Counted from the stretch's first letter, positions 42,842 through 52,402 are shown. The stretch is 64,000 bases of DNA from Paenibacillus amylolyticus (GCF_001570725.1 NZ_BCNV01000011.1:124001-188000); one strand, 5' to 3'. Made by a program: numbers and translations. The notes: generated from the sequence alone by a model not told the origin.

Positions 42842-43618
42842 TTTCACCTCCCGCATTCAATCATGAGCATGCCAAGGGAGTACACGTTATTCTATGTATT
42901 CGTGGAGCAGTGGAAACGGCGTATGTCCTTGCACCAAGCAGGTTCTCTCTGCGAATTAGGGGGGACAAGCCTTCCTTTTAGACAAAATACGTCAAAATAT
43001 GCGAAAAACGCTACCTCTCCCCTACTTCAGACACAATTTTAGAAAAAAACCAAATTTGCATCTTTTCCAAAGTTTTACACTGTGATAATATACGATCCAA
43101 GCAGTTTTATTTACAAAAATAACCTTGTGAGGAACACAAGTTCCCAATCTTCTTCTTTAACTATTTATTGACCTTAGGTTAATTATTTAGTTATTGATGA
43201 TGCATTTGCAAAACATGTTTAGTTGTTTGTGTTTCTGATCTTGAGAGGAGTGATGCTGTTCAAAACACACTGCCATTGTCATTTACGTAAACCCGGAATG
43301 AACAACCCAGTTTTCCGTGAACACACCTTCTACCTGCGCAATTGGACAACCCCCGGCTTCTGAAAGAGGAACACAATGGACGATTAAGCCTTCGGGCTGA
43401 ACCGAATAAACGGTAATCCTTTGGGTTGTGTTGATCACTCCCCAAGCCAAGGCCCAACCGATTTTGTTCCAATCGTTTCTTGTCTCATTCCACGCTTCAG
43501 GTTCAGCCCCACGCTCCGCGCTGCCCAAGTTGCAGACGGAATCCCAACCGAGATTGGCATGATTATGAAATTGATTCATTTTTCCAAAAAAAATAAGTTT
43601 GAGAATGGAGAGTTTACT
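42842..43618. other. 776-bp gene-free stretch between glycan operon and protease
   Basis: No gene is convincingly present. At 42888-42896 the minus strand reads CATAGAATA, matching the -10 of sporulation sigma-K promoters (CATAnnnTA), a candidate start for the glycan operon; no good -35 was found. The right part would be a long leader for the protease. On the minus strand 43283-43500 stays open with protein-like codons (ALAWGVINTTQRITVYSVQP) but has no start signal and may be a gene remnant. Confidence 0.5.
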
Positions 43619-45184
43619 ATGAAATTTGCCAAAGTTATGCCAACAATTCTTGGAGGAGCTCTTTTGCTCGCTTCCGTATCCTCTGCTACTGCAGCTCCAG
43701 TGTCTGATCAATCCATTCCACTTCAGGCCCCTTATGCCTCTGAGGAGGATATCCCATTGAGCAGTGGAACAGATGACACCATCTTCAATTACCTTGGACA
43801 ACAGGAACAATTCCTGAATTCTGACGTGAGATCCCAGCTCAAAATTGTCAAAAGAAACACCGATACGGCTGGCGTAAGACACTTCCGTTTGAAACAGTAT
43901 ATTAAAGGTATCCCAGTCTATGGTGCAGAACAGACGATCCACCTGGACAAAACCGGAGCCGTGAGTTCCGCGCTTGGCGATCTGCCACCAATTGAAGAGC
44001 AAGCTATTCCGAATGATGGTGTAGCCGAGATCAGCGGAGAAGACGCGATCCGCATTGCAACCGAAGAAGCAACCTCCCGTATTGGAGAGCTTGGTGCAGC
44101 GGAAATCACACCTCAAGCTGAATTGAATATCTATCATCATGAAGAAGATGGTCAGACTTATCTGGTTTATATCACGGAAGTTAACGTTCTTGAACCTGCC
44201 CCTCTACGGACCAAGTATTTCGTAAACGCAGTGGATGGCAGTATCGTATCCCAGTTTGACCTCATTAACTTTGCTACTGGAACAGGTACGGGTGTGCTTG
44301 GTGATACCAAAACCCTGACAACCACCCAATCCGGCAGCACCTTCCAACTGAAAGATACCACTCGCGGTAATGGCATCCAAACGTACACGGCGAACAATGG
44401 CTCTTCGCTGCCAGGTACCCTGCTTACGGATTCAGATAATGTATGGACCGATCGTGCAGGTGTAGATGCTCATGCTTATGCTGCTGCCACGTATGATTTC
44501 TACAAAAACAAATTCAACCGTAACGGCATTAATGGTAACGGATTACTGATCAGATCCACTGTGCATTACGGCTCCAATTACAATAACGCCTTCTGGAACG
44601 GGGCACAGATTGTCTTTGGTGATGGAGACGGAACGACGTTCCGATCCCTGTCTGGTGATCTGGATGTTGTGGGTCATGAATTGACACATGGTGTTATTGA
44701 GTACACAGCCAATCTGGAATATCGCAATGAACCAGGTGCACTCAATGAAGCCTTTGCCGATATTTTCGGCAATACGATCCAAAGCAAAAACTGGCTGCTC
44801 GGTGATGATATCTACACACCTAACATTCCAGGAGATGCGCTTCGCTCCCTGTCCAACCCTACATTGTATGGTCAACCTGACAAATACAGTGATCGTTACA
44901 CAGGTACACAGGACAACGGTGGTGTGCATATCAACAGTGGTATCATTAACAAAGCCTATTTCCTTGCAGCTCAAGGCGGAACACACAATGGTGTGACTGT
45001 TACTGGAATCGGCCGGGATAAAGCGATCCAAATTTTCTACAGCACATTGGTGAACTACCTGACGCCAACGTCCAAATTTGCAGCTGCCAAGACAGCTACC
45101 ATTCAAGCTGCCAAAGATCTGTACGGAGCAACTTCCGCTGAAGCGACTGCCATTACCAAAGCGTATCAAGCTGTAGGCCTGTAA
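43619..45184 (+). CDS. Secreted M4 neutral protease (bacillolysin)
   Basis: A 521-residue thermolysin-type zinc metalloprotease precursor. The ATG at 43619 follows GGAG with eight-base spacing. A Sec signal peptide covers 1-26 (ending SSATAAP). The FTP and PepSY propeptide runs to about 215 (VRHFRLKQYIKGIPVYGAEQ). In the mature enzyme the zinc site is His353 and His357 (VGHELTH, catalytic Glu354) with Glu377 as third ligand (GALNEAFAD); His437 in GGVHINSG is the transition-state His. All are intact. It degrades extracellular protein. It lies between the glycan operon and the repeat protein but is probably an independent unit with its own terminator. Confidence 0.96.
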   Translation: MKFAKVMPTILGGALLLASVSSATAAPVSDQSIPLQAPYASEEDIPLSSGTDDTIFNYLGQQEQFLNSDVRSQLKIVKRNTDTAGVRHFRLKQYIKGIPVYGAEQTIHLDKTGAVSSALGDLPPIEEQAIPNDGVAEISGEDAIRIATEEATSRIGELGAAEITPQAELNIYHHEEDGQTYLVYITEVNVLEPAPLRTKYFVNAVDGSIVSQFDLINFATGTGTGVLGDTKTLTTTQSGSTFQLKDTTRGNGIQTYTANNGSSLPGTLLTDSDNVWTDRAGVDAHAYAAATYDFYKNKFNRNGINGNGLLIRSTVHYGSNYNNAFWNGAQIVFGDGDGTTFRSLSGDLDVVGHELTHGVIEYTANLEYRNEPGALNEAFADIFGNTIQSKNWLLGDDIYTPNIPGDALRSLSNPTLYGQPDKYSDRYTGTQDNGGVHINSGIINKAYFLAAQGGTHNGVTVTGIGRDKAIQIFYSTLVNYLTPTSKFAAAKTATIQAAKDLYGATSAEATAITKAYQAVGL

Positions 45185-45290
45185 AACTTACTTTAATTCT
45201 TGTGGTTAAACTTATAATGAACTCATTTTAAATTGTAACGAAACGTTCAGACACCCCTCACCGTCCGAACGGATCAAGCTTATCTCATGC

Positions 45291-45330
45291 AAAAGCGGTG
45301 TCCCGGACAACTCTGGGCACCGCTTTTGTC
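45291..45330. terminator. Bidirectional terminator between convergent genes
   Basis: AAAAGCGGTGTCCC pairs with GGGCACCGCTTTT (one bulge), with A and T runs on the two sides. It lies between the protease gene (plus) and the repeat-protein gene (minus) and should end both transcripts. Confidence 0.8.
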
Positions 45331-45358
45331 ATTTATCTTTTATTTATATAAGGCTGTA

Positions 45359-48300
45359 TTATGCTTGCGAAGGTCCTGCTGCAATCCATGACAACAATCC
45401 GTACGTATGCTTGCAATCTGCCGTACGTGACACTTCCAGTACCGCTTCATCCTCACTCTGCGAGAGAAGAGATACCTGAAATCCCCGGTCATTGCTCATG
45501 GCTACAATCACATAATGTTCTGAAGCAAATGACTCTTCAAACACAACGGTTACCTCTGTGCATGTTTCACTCTCTGGCAGTACAAAAGCTTCCATTCCAA
45601 ATTGTTGTACCACAGGTTGCTTGCTTACGCTACGAACTGGCTGGAAGGACAAATGTTTGGCCTGAACTGCGCCCGATTGCAGTTGGTTGCTGCCCACGGC
45701 ATCATCACACAGATGCTCCTGTGAAATGGATTGAGGTTCTGGATTATACTCCACTTGAACAGCAGATCCTGACGACGTTTCGACTGAATCAACAACGGAT
45801 TGAGTCCTTTCATCTGTTACAGATTCTGCAATTTCTTCTGTCCATTCTGTAGAGAATTCAGCCCCGGCTTGAGCCTCTTGCTGATCATATTGATTTTCAA
45901 ATTCAGGCTGTGTCTGTTGATCCTGCAGTTCCAGTACACCAGCCAGCGCATTCGTTGCTGTCTCATTACCGATATCCAGTCCAAACAGTGCTTCATTGTC
46001 CAGACCTACCGACTGCATGAGCTGCTGAACCTCCAGCATTGCTTCCTGCCTTTTCAGCTCTGCCAATTGCTCCAGTGTATCTGCACTCACCTGACGAATG
46101 GCATTCCAGATCTCTTCACTTAGATGTGCCGTACCCACAATACCTGCATTCAAATGACTGGAAGTGATACTTTGATCACTTAATTTGCTGCCATCGATCG
46201 CTCGGTCAGCCAAATGCACAGCGGATATCGCGCCTGTGGACAATTTGCTTCCATCTACGCTGCCATCAGCCAGTTTGGAACCTGTAACTGCTCCTTCTTG
46301 CAGGTTAACCGTGCCTACTGCTTCCTCTTCCAGATGGAGCGCACCAATACTTCCCTCTTGAATGTGATCCGCACGGATCGCGCCTTCTTCGATGTGAACC
46401 GATTGCACGCTTTCGCCAGCGAGATGAGCACTTGATATTGCACCCTCGGCTAATTTGTTGCCATCGATCGCACGGTCAGCCAAATGCACAGCGGATATCG
46501 CTCCTGGGGCTAATTTACTGCCATCCACACTGCCATCTGCCAATTTGGAACCCGCTACTGCTCCCTCTTGGAGGTTAGCCGTACCTACCGCGTCCTCTTC
46601 CAAGTGAAGCGCACCAATACTTCCCTCTTGAATGTGATCCGCACGGATCGCGCCTTCTTCGATGTGAATCGATTGCACGCTTTCGCCAGCGAGATGAGCA
46701 CTTGATATTGCACCCTCGGCTAATTTGTTGCCATCGATCGCAAGGTCAGCCAAATGCACAGCGGATATCGCTCCTGGGGCTAATTTACTGCCATCTACAC
46801 TGCCATCAGCCAATTTGGAGCCCGTAACTGCTCCTTCTTGCAGGATAACCGTACCTACCGCGTCCTCTTCCAAGTGAAGCGCACCAATACTTCCCTCTTG
46901 AATGTGATCCGCACGGATCGCGCCTTCTTCGATGTGAATCGATTGCACGCTTTCGCCAGCGAGATGAACACTTGATACCGCACCCTCGACTAATTTATCT
47001 CCGTCTACACTGCCGTCAGCCAATTTGGAACCCGTAACTGCTTCATCTTGCAGGTTAACCGTACTTACTGCATCTTCTTCCAGTTGAAGCGCACCAATGC
47101 TTCCCTCTTGAATGTGATCCGTACGTATTGCGCCTTCTTCGATATGAATGGATTGCACACTTTCATATGCCAGATGTCTGCTCGATATCGCACCCGCAGC
47201 TATTTTTGTTCCGTCCACACCGCCTGTCGCCAGTTTTGATCGGGTCACGGATTCTTCCTGTAAAATAATCGTACTCACCGATTCTTCTTCCAGATGAGAA
47301 GTACTAATGCTCCGCTCCTGAATGTGATGAGGAAGGATCGCCCCATCCTGCACATGGCGGGATTGTACCGCTCCTTGCTGAAGATGATTTGCGCCAAGCG
47401 CCTCCGACTGAAGATGCAGTCCACTGATCAGACCTGGTTGCAGATGTGCTTCCGTTACGGATAAAGGCGCCAGATGATCTGTTTGCACAGAGGATGGCGT
47501 GAGATGTTGTGACGTTATTGCCTGCCCTACGATATGATCTCCATGAATAATGTCTTCTTTCAGATGTTGGGAGTTCACGACCTGAGCAGCCAAATGATCC
47601 GATGTTACACTTCCTCCAGCCAGATGAATGGAATCGACCGAACCAGGCTGAAGGTGATCACTGCTTACCGCACCATGCTGTAATTCCGCTCCAGATACCG
47701 AATCTGCTGCCAGATGCTCTGAAGACAACGTACCTTGCTGCAGTTTGTTGCCTGTAATACTGCCATCTGCAAACAACTCCGGCGACCGGATCTCATCAGC
47801 CAGATGCTCCAGGGAGACGGCATGTTGCTTCAGATGATAACCACGAATCGTTCCGGCAGGAATATGCTTGGCGACGATACTTTCGGCCAGGATTTTAGAA
47901 GAAGTAACACTGCCATCGGCCAGTTTCGCTGATGTAACTGCCAAGTCAGCCAGTTTGTCAGTAGAGACACTCTCTGGTGAAAGTTTAGGAGAAGTAACCG
48001 CATGGTCCGTCAGATGCGGCGGGAAAATGGACCCTCCAGCCAATTGGGCTGAGGTCACACTGCCCGGGGCCATTTTATCCGTAGTGATTGCACCGCGAGA
48101 CATCGCCTCCGTATGAACACTGCCCGGTTGAAGATGGGGTGTGCTCACCGAGTGCTCCGTAAGGTGCTCGGACTTCACAGAATAAGGTCTCAGTGCCTCG
48201 GAACCTACACTGCCTTGAGCCAGATGCGCACCTGTAACACCTCCATTCGCGAGATGGGTCGATGTTACACTGCCCGGAGCCAGTGCCTTGCTTATGACAG

Positions 48301-49969
48301 AGGCAGGCCCCAGTTTCTCGGCTGTAACACTGGTATCCGCGAGCTTCGCACTTGTTACCGCTCCGTCCTGCAATTCAAATGTACCTACGGATGACTCGGC
48401 CAAGTGCTTCTCCAGCACGACACCCTCGCCCAAAGCCTCAGCAGACACACTTCCCGCGGAGAAATGAGAAGCTTCAATGCTTCCACTAGCAATATGAATC
48501 GAGTGAATGGCTGAATTATCTACATGCACAGGGGTTATGCCTCGATTCGCGATATGCTCTGCACGAATGGACCCTTTGGCCAGATGTTTACCTTGTACGG
48601 CTTCATCGGCAATTTTGGAAGCAATGATGCTCTGGTCAGCGATCTTGGAAGCCGTAATGGCCTGTTCCAGCAATTTCGCTGTTCCGACAGACTGGTCTGC
48701 CAGCTTGCTGCTGTTGACCGCACTATCCACCAGATGCTCACTGCTTATTTCTCCATGCCCAATCTGCTCGCTGCCTATAGCGAGCGCTCGAATCTGAGCG
48801 GAGCCGATGGAACCATCCACCAGATGCCTTCCGCTTAATGAATTCTCGGCAATGTGTCTGGTCTGAATCGCCCCGTCCTCAATCTGCTCACTTCCAATAC
48901 TGCTGGCAGACAGTTGGGAACGCCCCACAATCCCTTCCGCCAAATGTACCTGTTTAACTGCACCGGACTGAATGTGGTGTGATTCGATGGATTGCTCTTC
49001 AATCTTGCTGCCCGTCACAGCACCTTCACGAATTTTGGCCGATGTTACCGCATCATCAGCCAGCTTCGATGTATGAATGACTCCACCCGATAAATGGCGG
49101 GTCTCGATCCCACTGATGGCAATCTTATCGCCGGTGACCGCATGATTCTTGATCAATTCTTCGGTAACCAGCAAGCGGCTAAGATGCCTTGTATTGATGG
49201 AACCGTCGGCAATTTTGGCGGAATCAATGACTTGATTGCCGAGCTTCTGCGAAGTGATGCTGCCATCCCTGATTTTATCCCCACCAATGGAAGCATTACG
49301 GATTTTGTGACCTGACACGGAGCCATCAATCAGATGTTCTTCCGATACAGACGCCTCTGCCAGTTTCGCAGATACAATTGCACCATCCGCAATGTGGATA
49401 CTGGTCACTGCATAATCCTGTAACGCTTCACTTCCGACAGCACCTGGTTTCAGCTTGGATGCATCCACCGAGAAGGGAGCCAGCCGACTCTCCGTAACAG
49501 CGAACTCACTGAGATCATCCGTGTAGATGTAGTGTCCGGTATGTCCCGGCATCTGATTCTGATTCAGGATCTCCAGCCGATCCTTGCTCTTTGTCTCCTT
49601 CTTGCTACTCTGTTCTTCCAGGGAAAGAGGAGCAATACTGCTTACCTGAATTTCTTTCTCCGTGACCACTGGAGCACTCACTTCCTGGTTCACTGACTCT
49701 ACAGGTTCAGGCTTCGGGGTGTCAGCCAATTTCTCTTGCACAGGCTCGTTCGTAGCTGAACGAACCTCTGTACTTTCGGGAGAAGCTTCAGTCGAATCTT
49801 GAATGCTCTTGGGAGCAGGTACATCTGTATTCAGGCGTTCTCCCCTATTCGGTATCAGCCCTGATTTTGTTGGATCCACTCGGCGATCAGTCAGTTCCAA
49901 TTCCTTGAATTTCGGGCTCACATGCCGCAGTTTCGGCGTCAGAACCTTCTTTTTGCCATTTTTACTCAT
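45359..49969 (-). CDS. Giant decapeptide-repeat protein with WIAG-like tail
   Basis: A 1536-residue protein. The ATG follows GGAAGGAG. There is no signal peptide or membrane segment. Residues 1-20 are basic (NGKKKVLTPKLRH), and 30-155 are Pro/Glu/Ser/Thr-rich. From about 156 to 1285 there are 113 consecutive ten-residue units with no insertion or deletion, on the pattern [G/x]-[A/S]-[V/I]-x-[S/G]-x-[H/K]-[L/I]-x-x (for example DGSVDGSKLA, EGAIRADHIQ). A coiled-coil-like segment (1290-1325), an acidic linker and three stray units follow. The last 90 residues look like a beta-sandwich ending LLSWIAAGPSQA, resembling the WIAG-tail domain I recall from Paenibacillus. A regular beta-solenoid or fibre is likely; spore-surface location is inferred. 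Confidence 0.85.
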   Translation of the reverse strand: MSKNGKKKVLTPKLRHVSPKFKELELTDRRVDPTKSGLIPNRGERLNTDVPAPKSIQDSTEASPESTEVRSATNEPVQEKLADTPKPEPVESVNQEVSAPVVTEKEIQVSSIAPLSLEEQSSKKETKSKDRLEILNQNQMPGHTGHYIYTDDLSEFAVTESRLAPFSVDASKLKPGAVGSEALQDYAVTSIHIADGAIVSAKLAEASVSEEHLIDGSVSGHKIRNASIGGDKIRDGSITSQKLGNQVIDSAKIADGSINTRHLSRLLVTEELIKNHAVTGDKIAISGIETRHLSGGVIHTSKLADDAVTSAKIREGAVTGSKIEEQSIESHHIQSGAVKQVHLAEGIVGRSQLSASSIGSEQIEDGAIQTRHIAENSLSGRHLVDGSIGSAQIRALAIGSEQIGHGEISSEHLVDSAVNSSKLADQSVGTAKLLEQAITASKIADQSIIASKIADEAVQGKHLAKGSIRAEHIANRGITPVHVDNSAIHSIHIASGSIEASHFSAGSVSAEALGEGVVLEKHLAESSVGTFELQDGAVTSAKLADTSVTAEKLGPASVISKALAPGSVTSTHLANGGVTGAHLAQGSVGSEALRPYSVKSEHLTEHSVSTPHLQPGSVHTEAMSRGAITTDKMAPGSVTSAQLAGGSIFPPHLTDHAVTSPKLSPESVSTDKLADLAVTSAKLADGSVTSSKILAESIVAKHIPAGTIRGYHLKQHAVSLEHLADEIRSPELFADGSITGNKLQQGTLSSEHLAADSVSGAELQHGAVSSDHLQPGSVDSIHLAGGSVTSDHLAAQVVNSQHLKEDIIHGDHIVGQAITSQHLTPSSVQTDHLAPLSVTEAHLQPGLISGLHLQSEALGANHLQQGAVQSRHVQDGAILPHHIQERSISTSHLEEESVSTIILQEESVTRSKLATGGVDGTKIAAGAISSRHLAYESVQSIHIEEGAIRTDHIQEGSIGALQLEEDAVSTVNLQDEAVTGSKLADGSVDGDKLVEGAVSSVHLAGESVQSIHIEEGAIRADHIQEGSIGALHLEEDAVGTVILQEGAVTGSKLADGSVDGSKLAPGAISAVHLADLAIDGNKLAEGAISSAHLAGESVQSIHIEEGAIRADHIQEGSIGALHLEEDAVGTANLQEGAVAGSKLADGSVDGSKLAPGAISAVHLADRAIDGNKLAEGAISSAHLAGESVQSVHIEEGAIRADHIQEGSIGALHLEEEAVGTVNLQEGAVTGSKLADGSVDGSKLSTGAISAVHLADRAIDGSKLSDQSITSSHLNAGIVGTAHLSEEIWNAIRQVSADTLEQLAELKRQEAMLEVQQLMQSVGLDNEALFGLDIGNETATNALAGVLELQDQQTQPEFENQYDQQEAQAGAEFSTEWTEEIAESVTDERTQSVVDSVETSSGSAVQVEYNPEPQSISQEHLCDDAVGSNQLQSGAVQAKHLSFQPVRSVSKQPVVQQFGMEAFVLPESETCTEVTVVFEESFASEHYVIVAMSNDRGFQVSLLSQSEDEAVLEVSRTADCKHTYGLLSWIAAGPSQA
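46190..47180 (-). repeat. Near-identical 270-bp tandem units inside the repeat gene
   Basis: TTCCCTCTTGAATGTGATCC recurs at 46351, 46621 and 46891 (spacing exactly 270 bp, nine decapeptides) and at 47101 (spacing 210 bp, seven decapeptides). The units differ by only a few bases, whereas repeats elsewhere in the gene are diverged. This part expanded recently, and length variation between strains is likely. Confidence 0.92.
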
Positions 49970-50377
49970 GCAGCTTGCTCCTTCCTCTAACGTTCGTCTC
50001 CGGCATCATATGCTTCCATATGGGCATCTGCCACTTCATTTATGACTTTTGCAGATTCCAGAACACGGATGGACAAGTGTCAAAACAGGAATGTTCGATG
50101 ATCTTCGTGGAAATAGGCGTGTCAGGGTAGCAGAGGAAAGGCGGCTGTCCACGCCCCCGTCCCAGTCATGTCATAGGATATTGTGTCTAGGTCATGTCTG
50201 AAAACTCGCTGAAGTGCTTCCTTCGGAGTTTTCAGACACGACCTAAGCAAACACTGGTGCATGGCTATGCATCTACACACCGGTCTGCGTTATCGCGATG
50301 TCAGAGCCATGCGGTGACAGGCCGGCATTCCATGAATGGACGATCCATGTCGCGATAACATCGAAGGAGGAACGGTC
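49970..50377. other. Gene-free divergent promoter region with two hairpins
   Basis: No gene is seen between the repeat protein (minus) and the YheC/D-type gene (plus). It holds the 20-bp hairpin at 50188-50245 and a second perfect 10-bp inverted repeat, GTTATCGCGA at 50289-50298 and TCGCGATAAC at 50350-50359, just ahead of the YheC/D RBS. Clear sigma-A promoters were not recognised, consistent with sporulation promoters, but no specific one can be assigned. Confidence 0.5.
50188..50245. repeat. Long hairpin element
   Basis: TAGGTCATGTCTGAAAACTC and its counterpart GAGTTTTCAGACACGACCTA pair over 20 bp with one mismatch; the 18-base interior (GCTGAAGTGCTTCCTTCG) can pair further. No T run follows on either strand, so it looks like a short mobile or REP-type palindrome rather than a simple terminator. 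Confidence 0.65.
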
Positions 50378-51508
50378 ATGCTCCAAGAAACGATCGGCAT
50401 TATGTTCGATTCACGCATGTACCGGGGGATACCGGCCGGAAGGACCGGTCAGGAATCACTCGCGAATTATGAACAGGCAGCGGCTAGTTATGGATTAACT
50501 CCCTGCTTTTTGCGGCTGGAAGATATTGATTCGAATCGTAAGACATGTTTTGCCTATGTAAAAAAGGAAGGTAAATATGTCCGTGAGCGCATGCCATTGC
50601 CCTCCGTCATTCATAACCGATCACTCCAGCTTCGCCGGGCGGAACAGCATCAGATCACCAAGCTGATGTTGCAGGGTATTCAGGTATTCAACGTTCGCAA
50701 TCGGTACCGTAAAGATCATATTCATGACATGCTTCATCAGGACTTCGCCTTGCGAGAACATCTGCCCCATGCAGTTAAAGCTACGCCTGAGTCTCTGACC
50801 TATATGATGGAACATTATGATGACCTCGTCATCAAACCCTGTAGTGGCAGTATCGGTCATGGTATTATGCGAGTCTTTCAGCGAGATGGACAGTGGAAAC
50901 TGACCTGTGAAACGAAGGCTGCACGCAAAGGATGGGCTACATTCCGTTTGAGCAAAGGACAGCTTCCTTCCTCCACCCTGCGGCGCATCTTTCGTCATGC
51001 CTACCTCATTGAAGAACGTATCCCGCTGGTGCGTTATGAGGGGAGGCCGGTCGATCTGCGGGTATCCGTACAGCGTGGTAGCGATGGTCTGTGGGGAATT
51101 ACAGGCATGTTTGCCAAAGCCGCTCCTGCTCATACGTTTGTCACCAACATCGCCCAGGGCGGTAAAGTCATGAAGCTCGCGGAGGCCCTTGGAGCAGCAT
51201 ATTCAGACTTCGATTTGGCTCGACTGGAGCACAGAATCGGATTTGTTGCACTCCGAATTGCCCAAAACCTGGCCGCCAGTCTGCCACACCTGGCTGATCT
51301 GGGCCTTGATCTTGGAATTACGCGCAGCGGCCAGATCTATTTTATTGAATGCAATGGACGGGATCAGCGCTACGGTTTTCGTAAAGCCGGCATGTCGGAA
51401 CACTGGAAGACCACATACAGCAAACCGATGGCCTATGGACGTCTGTTGCTGGAGCAGAATTCGAGAATTCCGAGACAACCGCAGACATACGATAGGGGAT
51501 CATATTGA
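50378..51508 (+). CDS. YheC/YheD family ATP-grasp protein
   Basis: A 376-residue protein of the YheC/YheD (endospore coat-associated) family with an ATP-grasp fold, which joins a carboxylate to an amine or thiol using ATP. The ATG follows GGAGG. Motifs: GIMFDSRMYRGIP at the N-terminus, DDLVIKPCSGSIGHGIMRV (nucleotide-binding lysine and glycine loop), HAYLIEERIPLVRYEGRPVD and IYFIECNGRDQRYGF (metal-binding Glu and Asn). Bacillus homologues are linked to spore coats; the peptide or polymer it modifies is unknown. It is divergent from the decapeptide-repeat gene, which strengthens a spore-surface reading of this region. Confidence 0.88.
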   Translation: MLQETIGIMFDSRMYRGIPAGRTGQESLANYEQAAASYGLTPCFLRLEDIDSNRKTCFAYVKKEGKYVRERMPLPSVIHNRSLQLRRAEQHQITKLMLQGIQVFNVRNRYRKDHIHDMLHQDFALREHLPHAVKATPESLTYMMEHYDDLVIKPCSGSIGHGIMRVFQRDGQWKLTCETKAARKGWATFRLSKGQLPSSTLRRIFRHAYLIEERIPLVRYEGRPVDLRVSVQRGSDGLWGITGMFAKAAPAHTFVTNIAQGGKVMKLAEALGAAYSDFDLARLEHRIGFVALRIAQNLAASLPHLADLGLDLGITRSGQIYFIECNGRDQRYGFRKAGMSEHWKTTYSKPMAYGRLLLEQNSRIPRQPQTYDRGSY

Positions 51509-51593
51509 TTTCGTGTGCATTCTGTGTCAATATTATGCAGAACGGCCGGTCATGCCGGCCTTGAAGTTCGCATTAACCCTAAGGGGGATATTC

Positions 51594-52385
51594 ATGGCAA
51601 AAACGCTGTTGCGATTAATGACCGAGCTTTCTTCGCGCAAATGGATCTCCCGGACTGTGGGAGCCTTCTCCAAAAGCCGGGGAAGCAAGGCATTTATCCC
51701 TTATTTTGTCCGGACCTACGACATCCCTGTTCAGGAGGCCGAAAAAGACTGGAAGGAATACCGTTCACTGAACGATTTCTTTACCCGCAAATTAAAACCG
51801 GGCATGCGCCCGTTGGAACTTTCAGAGCATGCACTGATCAGCCCGGTCGATGCCAAGATTACGGCAGCCGGTCCGATATCTGCAGGGACACTCCTGAATG
51901 TTAAGGGACAAAATTATACACTTGCTGAATTATTAAACCATTCTCCCCATCTGGAGAAGTACAAGCACGGCTACGGGTTCGTCCTCTATCTCAGCCCTCG
52001 CGACTATCACCGCATTCATGCACCTGTCAGCGGCCGCAAAATAGAGAGCGAGCACATCAAAGGCAAAGTTTATCCCGTGAATGACTTTGGCCTGACCCAT
52101 ATGAGATCGGTGCTTAGTCGAAACGAACGGCTCATTACGTATATCGCACACGATTACGGTGAAGTGGCGGTTGTCAAAGTAGGTGCGATGAACGTGAGTA
52201 GCATACAATATGCGGACACGGACACAAGTACCTGGGCACAGGGCGATGATCTGGCCTATTTTGAATTCGGTTCCACTGTTGTTCTGTTGACGCAGAGTGG
52301 CACATTCGAACCGAAACCAGGCTTGCAGCCAGGCGATTCGGTCAAAATGGGCGCATTGCTTGGTCGTTTGAAACCGAAGAACTAA
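51594..52385 (+). CDS. psd: Phosphatidylserine decarboxylase proenzyme
   Basis: A 263-residue membrane-associated enzyme that converts phosphatidylserine to phosphatidylethanolamine. The ATG follows AAGGGGG. The pyruvoyl self-cleavage site is Gly226-Ser227 (FEFGSTVVLL; the usual LGST has Phe for Leu). Asp86 in ISPVDAKI and His142 in DYHRIHAPVSG complete the autoprocessing set, so the enzyme should be active. Length fits the short bacterial class. It lies 85 bp after the YheC/D-type gene and could be co-transcribed with it. Confidence 0.95.
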   Translation: MAKTLLRLMTELSSRKWISRTVGAFSKSRGSKAFIPYFVRTYDIPVQEAEKDWKEYRSLNDFFTRKLKPGMRPLELSEHALISPVDAKITAAGPISAGTLLNVKGQNYTLAELLNHSPHLEKYKHGYGFVLYLSPRDYHRIHAPVSGRKIESEHIKGKVYPVNDFGLTHMRSVLSRNERLITYIAHDYGEVAVVKVGAMNVSSIQYADTDTSTWAQGDDLAYFEFGSTVVLLTQSGTFEPKPGLQPGDSVKMGALLGRLKPKN

Positions 52386-52402
52386 TGAGTCCACACGCAA
52401 AT

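Noticed and set aside
42800..43042. 80-codon plus-strand frame before the protease
   Set aside because: Begins inside the glycosyltransferase gene, no RBS, no protein-like pattern after the overlap.
43421..43618. N-terminal extension of the M4 protease to 587 residues
   Set aside because: The ATG at 43619 has an RBS and is followed at once by a normal signal peptide; the extension would bury it.
46190..47180. CRISPR array because of evenly spaced repeats
   Set aside because: Repeats are 270 bp, contiguous, in frame and encode protein units; there are no unique spacers and no cas genes.
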